From assembly GCA_034440635.1 (NCBI GenBank), contig JAOTON010001915.1, forward strand, positions 496,001 through 560,000: a stretch of DNA of 64,000 nucleotides, given 5' to 3'. Of this stretch, positions 57,508 to 64,000 are shown piece by piece; position 1 is the stretch's first letter, and the number at the start of each line of letters is the position of its first letter. The DNA is from Lepas anatifera (Eukaryota; Arthropoda; Thecostraca; Lepadidae). The position numbers and the translations under genes were made by a program. The notes under the pieces were generated by a model that saw only the letters and a program-made list of their open reading frames with translations, ran no database searches and was not told the DNA's origin.

Positions 57508-60500
57508 TCAGTATTAAAGTCAAAGTTATGATCTGAAAGCAACAAAATTATACATGCTGGCCCTTAACCCTAGCCCTAGTGACCAGCATGAATCACCTAT
57601 GAACCCTCCCCCTCCCCTGGTGGGAGAGGGTTAAAAATGACACCCTCGATCTCGGAAATAAAGAAAGATAGAAGCGGAAAAAGCGATCGAAAGGTCGCCG
57701 GAAATGCAATCGGCGTTACTCTCGGAATTTTTGCGTAAGGTCAATACTGTTGTGGTCACCAGAGGGGAAAAATTCATATACGTCAAAATGTATCAAATGC
57801 AGGGCTCTATAAAACTTTGCTTATCTCCGTACGCAAAATAGCCGGAACCACTTTCTCAACGCTATTCGATAGAGCCCGACCAGCTCTTTTAGTAAGGCAA
57901 CATCCATTTTCATATCGGGTCAAAGGCTAGGGCGCAACAGGACACTGAATATTGGGGATCTTATCACGTAGCTTCCAGTTACAATAGGAAGAACACTCGC
58001 TTTGGGCGTGATATGTCGGACCTAAAAGCCAATGTTGGATAGTGATCAGTCATTTATACGCACTACGCAGTCATGAATACGTATCGATAGTGCCCACTAA
58101 GCTTAGGCTAAGTCTGTTTAGAGATCAATCGAGGTCAAAGATGATACGCTGCCCGTACCCGAGGGCAATTCAATGGGCGCCGAAAGCGGTGGGACGGGGT
58201 ACCTACGCATCCCCCGGTTGGCCAACCAGGGGGACGTCTCCCCAAAATTTTAGGTTCATCGTCATTAATGCTGTCAGGTACCAAATATGCTCACAATTCC
58301 CCTGCCCCGGTCAGCACCAGGCGGGTCCGTTCCCCTGTAAAATTCCTTGGCAGCGCCCCTGGGCATTAACATTTTCGACCGTTACTTCTATACCAAGCAA
58401 GATACAACCATGATTGATGCAACATTGTTGTTCTCTCATCAACAATGGTTTTATTTTGTGTCCATCCATGTGAAAAATTGTCAGGCCTTATCTTAGAGAC
58501 AAATAAAAGGGTTTGCAGCACCTTAAAAAACAGCCTTAGAAACAGTTCCGATGTTTCATTTAACTAGAGAAAAAACATTTTTCATGTACATACATGCGTC
58601 GTGAAATACTTGTGATTCTTCACATTGAGGCACCACAAATCAAATAAATTCCTGTAACATTTCAAATTCAAACATTATTTATTGGCAACATTTCCTCAGA
58701 AGTGCAGTGGAAAATATCAACCATTGCTGAGATGAGGCCCAATTTTTGCTCCATTGTTGAACATGGTTCTACTCAAAGCAATAGCAATGCTGTCTCTTGG
58801 GAATAACCTTATTTTCTTTGCATGACATCATTCCCATGATAACTATTTCCAAAGCTCTTAATTGATGCATTTTAGCATTAATAATCAGAACTGAAAAAGT
58901 TTCCAGAATAGTTGCTGATGACCCATTTGGACCAGGATTGGGTACTGAGAAGAACAGTTTGCATTTCAGCAACCTGTTCTTTTGTGGTGGACACAATCTC
59001 TCTGTGATATTTCTGCTGTACCTCTGTGGCAGTGCTTCCATATTTCATCCATACTAGAGAAAACAAAACAAGTCTACTTTCTTGTGTCAAAAATGCAAGA
59101 TATTATCAGAAACTTGGATGCATATAATCAGTCAGTTAAAAGACATACACACACACCCTGATCACCCAGTGTGCATCCATCTGTGCAAAAGGCACAGCTT
59201 ATTCTATGTTTCGCAGACTTGGATTGGACCATTGTCCTTGCAGTGGAGTCTTCTGGCAAATTGAAAATGGTTTATCACATATTTGTGCTGTGCAGGAATG
59301 CACATTTATATCCTTTATGGGGTACCAATGCACAGTAATGGATCTAGGATTTTAGTAAGGGGCAGCCCTCTGAGATTACATGATGTCAACCAAAAGGGCA
59401 CACTTCACCCAAAAGGGTGGCTATTATCATCAATCAGTGGGAGAAAACTGTGGTTGGTGTGACTTAAAAATGGTAACAGCGACATAAATGGGAATGCAAG
59501 ACCCATAGATGGGAACACACATTCCCAATTATAGGAATGCTTGAGACTATTTTCCAGAACAATATTTTAGGCCATGAAACAAACTTTTGGTCTTTCTACC
59601 TGGCTTATTTCTGTTCTTAAAATTTTAGAGGGCATTTATCTTTGAAACAGAAACAAGAAATCATACTTTATACCCTGCTTCAAATATTGAAGCTCAACAT
59701 TTTTATTATGATCATTTACATGTCTTGGTGCATATGTGTAGATAAAACACTAGTCATATACAAAATCAATTAATATATACCTAGTGAAACAATAAAAAAG
59801 TTTTTAAATATTTTATTTAAATTGTGACTTGAGATAATAATATATGCAGAACAAGACATATGGCCATACAGAACATGATGTGAGCCAACCTAGCACAACA
59901 AAACCTGTTTTCAGCACCTTTAATGCCATTTTTCACAACTTCTAAACTTCAAAGCTCCATCTGTAGCCCCATAATTTGTATTCTAGTGGTGGGGGCAGTA
60001 GCAAGGTATTTTCTGCCTCACAGACCTGGTTTAATCAGTTTTGGGGTTACCCTTTTCCTCAGGCCGCCCTTAATCCTTTCAAACTTAAGAGGTCCTAAAC
60101 TCGAGTTCAGGGATCCCTTGGACCTGTCACTGCTGTGGCACCCAAATGAAAGCTCAAGTTATTTTCTGTGCCTACTAAGAGTATCCTTAAAATTTTCATA
60201 TTTCTCATTTCAGGGACTTTAAAATCATTAAATAACAGGCCTACTTGGTCACCCAGTTATATGTCCAGCTATAAGGCAAGAACATGGTGGTATCAAAAGC
60301 AGTATACTTGTTATGGATAGTCTCATAATTAGGCACCCCAAAAATCGTTTTGGAAATCCACCCCCTTGGGAATGTGTGACTATAGAACAATGTTTACAAT
60401 GACATTTTAGAGTGATTGTGGTTGGAAAGAGTTTAAACATGCACCACTGCCAGTGTACACAGTATGGCACTTTCCACGAGATCTTGTTGGTGCGAGTGCC

Positions 60501-60670
60501 CTTGGAGACAGGAGCAAGTGGTGCAAATTTTATTAACCTGGTGCGAATTTGCGAGACTGGTGCAAGGGAGGCAGCACTGAGAACCAAAAAATTAATGGTT
60601 GAATGGTTATAAAGACACAGGAGGGAGCCTTATGACAAGTCTATGACTAACTAATGGAAGAGGTAGTATT
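57508..60670. other. Mostly unrecognised, lower repeat density
   Basis: AT-rich and apparently unique. 59340-59430 resembles the edge of repeat Y (GGATCTAGGATTTTAGTAAG). 58150-58380 ends in TTGGCAGCGCCCCTGG, similar to a hAT-type end with no clear partner. Confidence 0.4.
58878..59053 (-). other. Very tentative terminal exon
   Basis: On the minus strand a pyrimidine tract ending TTGTTTTGTTTTCTCTAG is followed by an open frame reading WMKYGSTATEVQQKYHREIV, then STTKEQVAEMQTVLLS, to a stop at 58878. The composition and charged, helix-prone sequence look more exon-like than the surroundings. I do not recognise the protein, and the evidence is only these two signals. Confidence 0.15.
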
Positions 60671-60719
60671 GTATCGGGCATAGGCGTAGGAACCGGGGGG
60701 CCAGGAGGCCACTGGCCCT

Positions 60720-60753
60720 CCACTTTTCTGTGGGGCCCCCCACAGAAAAGTGG
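60720..60753. repeat. 34-bp near-perfect palindrome
   Basis: 16-bp arms CCACTTTTCTGTGGGG and its exact inverse around a two-base centre. The other V copies have only the left arm (about 15470). Confidence 0.9.
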
Positions 60754-60829
60754 TATTGATATGAAAATACCAGCAACTGTAACATAAAACAAGAAACCCA
60801 AACGGACCGTATAGCTTGCTCGGAAAACC

Positions 60830-61345
60830 TCTTATAAAGCTGGCCTGAACTCCTGAGCTGATCTGAGGTCTTATGAGTCGGCCTGGGGCCCCCTGAGCTG
60901 TTCAGGGGCCCCTGAATTAACCTCTGATGTCCTATGAGCTAACTTGGGGCTCCTTGGGATAAGGACCCTCGAGCTGGTTTATGCCCCTCTGAACTGTTGC
61001 ATGGTCCCTAAGCTGAACTGGGAGCCATCAGCCTGAATGGGCCCCTTGAGCTAGTCAAAGACCCTATACAAGCCGATCTGGGGGCCCCTGAGCTGAGCTG
61101 AGCCCCCAAAGCTAATATGATGCCCCTGTGCTAAACTGGGGCTCCTGAGCTTATCTGGGGCTCACCCAGAGTTATAGGGCCCCTGAGCTGAGTTTGAAGT
61201 GGCCTCCTTGAGCTGTTCGAGACGCTACATAAGCCGATCTGGGACCCCTGAGCTGAGCCGGGCTCCTAAGCTGATCTGGTCATCTGAGCTAATCTATGAC
61301 CCACTGTGCAGAACTGCCCCCCCCCACCTCCCCCTCCCCCTTAGA
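60830..61345 (+). repeat. Minisatellite array alpha
   Basis: Degenerate GAGCTGAGCTGGGGCCC units within V copy 3. Confidence 0.8.
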
Positions 61346-61439
61346 TGGACTGGGACCAGTAGAGTAGCCAAGGAGAGTCCAAGGGGTTCGCAGACCCCTC
61401 CCCCGCCCTTGGGCCGATCGTAAGCACTCTAAAGGATTC

Positions 61440-62950
61440 TCTGATCAGGGGGCCCTCAGAGTCAGTCTCAGGGGCCCCAAGATTGGTTCATAAGGGCCCC
61501 GAGTCGGTCTCAGGGCCCTCCGCCCCGATAGTTAGCATTAAGGGGCCCAAGAGTTGGTCTTAGGGGCCCCCGAGAGGTGGTCTCAGGAGCCCCCTGAAAG
61601 TTGGTTTTCAGGGCCCCCTGAGAGTTGGTCGCAAGGGACCCCCGAAAGTTTGTCTCAGAGGGTCCGAGAGTCGGTCTCAGCCTCCCACCCCCGAGATTAA
61701 GTCTCAGACCCCCCAAAGTCGGTTTCAGGGGGCTCCTGGAAGTCAGTCTCAGGGGACCCCCAAGAGTCGGTCTCATTGGGCCTCCGAGAGTCGAGCTCAG
61801 GGGGCCACGAAATATAGTCTCAGGGGGCCCGAGAGTTAGTCTCAGGGCCAAAAGTCTATCTCAGGGCCCCCCAGAAGTCGGTTTCAAGGGCCCCTGAGTC
61901 AGTCTCAGAGGATCCCAAGAGTTGATCTCAGGGGCCCCGAGAGTCAGTCTCAGGGCCCCCGAGAGTCAGCCTCAGAAGCCCCGCCCCCCTGAGAATCGGT
62001 CTAAGGGGTCCCTCGAGAGTCTTTCTCAGGGGGCCCCTGAGAGTCGGTCTCAGGGGTCCCTGGGAACTAATCTCGGGATAAGTTATTATCAGATACCCCA
62101 CCAGTGTTGGTCTAAGGGGGCTTTCTCTCAAGGGCCCCGAAAGCTAATATGGGGCCCGAGAATTAGTGTCATGAGTGCCGCCAAGTGCTGGTCTCAGGGG
62201 CCCCTCATAGTCTCAAGGGTGCCTCTCTCAGAAGACAATATTTACTTTCAGGGGGCCCCGAGTGATCATCTGGAGTCCTGAGAGTTAGTCTCATTTGTGC
62301 AGCAGAGTGACGGTCTCAGAGGGCCGCGGAGAGGTGATCTTGGATGCCCTCGAGAATTGGCCTCAGGTTGTCCCCCCAAGTTTTTGTCTAAGGGGCCCCA
62401 AGAATCAGCCTCGGGGAGCGCTCAAAAGCTAGTCTCAGAGGCCCCTCCCCCCGAAGTCAGTCTCAGGGGCATCCGAGAGCTAATTTTGGGGCTCTGAGAG
62501 TAATCACAAGAAGTTCTCCCGAGTTTTGGTCTCACGGGCTCCAAGTTGGCCTAAGACCCCTGAGGGCTAATCTGGGGCCTCCTAGAGTAGGTCTCAGAAG
62601 CACCAATTGCTCAGTCTCAGGGACACCCCCTGAGTGTTAGTCTCAGGGGGTGCCCGAGTGTTAGTCTCAGATTGCTATCGGGAGTCAGTCCCAGGGTCCC
62701 ACGAAAGTCAGTCTTAGGGGACCCCAAGATCTGACCTGGATGCCCCCGAGACTCTATGTCTGGGGCCACTCGAGAGCAAGTCTGGGGGGTCCGGTAGGTA
62801 GTCTCAGAGGTGCTGCCGAGAATTTGTCTTAGGAGCTCCGAGCTATACTCAGGGCCCCCTCAGTTTTGGTCTAAGAGTCCCCGGTAATAAGGCCCAGGGG
62901 CCCCTGACAGCTAATCGGGGAGGGGCCGAAAATTAGCGTCGCGAGTGCCG
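61440..62950 (+). repeat. Minisatellite array gamma
   Basis: Degenerate GAGAGTCGGTCTCAGGGG units. Frames of about 110 codons on either strand are shadows of the repeat. Confidence 0.85.
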
Positions 62951-62959
62951 CTAAGTGTT

Positions 62960-64000
62960 GGTCTTAGGAGGGCCTCAGAGCTAAACTGGGAATCCTGAGC
63001 TTATCTGGGGCTCACTTATACGGCCCCTGAGCTGAGCTGGGGGCCATGAGCTTAAAGTGGCCTTCTTAAGCTGTTCTGAGACGCTATATGGACCGACCTG
63101 GGGCCCCTTAGCTGAAACGGGCTCCTAAGCTGATCTGGTCATCTGAGCTAATCTGGGGCCCGCTGTGCTGAACTGGGGACCCCGAGATGGTCTGGGATCC
63201 CTGAATACTTTTAGAGTCACTGAGCTGGAACCGTTGAGCTATTCTGAGACAGTACATCAGCTGACTTGGGACCCTGAGCTTATCTAGACCCCTAAAAGCT
63301 AATTTGGGCCCTTAGCTAATCTCAGGCGCCCTGTGATGAACTGAACAGCCCCTGAGCTGGTCTGGGGCACCTGCGCTGTTATTAAGTCCGCTGAGCTGAG
63401 CTAAGGGCGATGAGCTTGAATGGGCCTCTTGAGCTTTTTTGAGCTCTACACCAGCCGACCTGGGGTCCCTGAGCTGAACTAGGCCGCCAAAGCTAGTTTT
63501 GGGCTCTAAATTAATATGAGGCCCCTCTGCTGAACTGAGCAGCCCCTGAGCTAGTCTGGCGCCCCATGCCCAATTATAGGACCCGCTGAGCTAAGCTGGG
63601 GGCCATGAGCTTGAGTTGGTCCATTGAGCTGTTCTGAGACCCTATATCAGCCAACTTGGGGGCCCCTGAGCTGTGCTGGGCCCCACAGCTAATTCGAGCC
63701 CTAAGCTAAGCTGGGGCCCCCTGTGCTTATATGAGGCCTCTGAGTTGGTCTGGAGCCCCTGCACAGTTCTAGCGTCCCTGAGCTAAGCTGGTGGCCGATA
63801 CCTTGAATGGCCCATTGAGCTGGTTTGATACCCTATATCAGCCGACCTGGGCCCCTGAGTTGAGCTTGTCTCCCACAGCTTATATGTGGCCCCTGTGCTG
63901 AACTGGGGTCCCCAGCTGGTCTAGCCCCCTTGGACTCTGCTAGGGTCATTGAGCTGGGATCCGTAGGCTTAAACGGGTCCCTTGAGCTGTTCTGAGACCC
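62960..64000 (+). repeat. Minisatellite array alpha
   Basis: Degenerate GAGCTGAGCTGGGG units continuing past the window end. Confidence 0.85.

Larger units (their letters stand above)
60679..64000 (+). mobile_element. Composite V+U element, copy 3 (right end outside window)
   Basis: Starts CATAGGCGTAGGAACCGG. The preceding eight bases, GTATCGGG (60671-60678), are the expected TSD. Order: alpha array to about 61345, a U-like junction CAGTAGAGTAGCCAAGG at 61352, gamma array, then alpha array again. The beta array and the AT-rich core are missing. 61140-61230 and 62990-63075 are near-duplicate stretches of the alpha array. Confidence 0.65.

Overview
This is eukaryotic nuclear DNA. It has no operons or ribosome binding sites, intergenic DNA is long, and repeats are extremely dense. 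The only convincing intact host gene is a secreted two-CUB trypsin-fold serine protease on the minus strand at 38086-39678. Its architecture, together with the mobile-element types, points to an arthropod and most likely a crustacean; that placement is inference. Nearly everything else is transposable-element DNA, and most element edges below were set by reading target-site duplications (TSDs) and terminal inverted repeats (TIRs) directly.

Layout. 1-5852 is the right part of a large GC-rich composite: a hAT-like element 'U', packed with degenerate GGGGCCCC minisatellite, sits inside a second hAT-like element 'V'. A complete copy lies at 15427-21389 with perfect 8-bp TSDs, and a third begins at 60679 and runs off the window. 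5853-8371 holds an interspersed repeat (Y) and a TTAA element. 8408-11798 is a Mutator/foldback-type element with ~0.9-kb inverted arms and a 9-bp TSD. 11808-15426 is mostly unrecognised, with one tRNA-like SINE head and a direct repeat. 21516-22160 is a non-LTR reverse transcriptase relic. 22415-24796 holds two more TTAA families. 27509-33260 is a TTAA element split by a 5.4-kb DNA transposon (X) that itself carries a SINE, a tRNA-like sequence and another TTAA element. 33261-37022 is a Penelope-like retroelement arranged as a ~1.37-kb near-perfect inverted repeat. 38086-39720 is the protease gene with a well-spaced TATA/Inr core promoter.

39890-51602 is a five-level nest: TTAA family T5 was hit by T2 and T1 elements; that T1 copy was hit by a hAT element (8-bp TSD, relic of a hAT transposase C-terminus); the hAT was hit by a second Mutator/foldback element (9-bp TSD); and that one was hit by three further elements. 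51607-60670 is sparse, with three short inverted-repeat elements (TA, TTAA and 8-bp TSD types), an inverted copy of the X/Y repeats, and one very tentative exon.

The recurrent theme is a set of at least five TTAA-flanked, non-coding element families (T1-T5, 0.85-1.02 kb when not internally deleted). Their interiors share clusters of AGGTCA hexamers, the half-site of nuclear receptors, while their terminal repeats differ. Paralogous empty sites inside the window confirm several insertions. They are the best candidates here for something not previously described.
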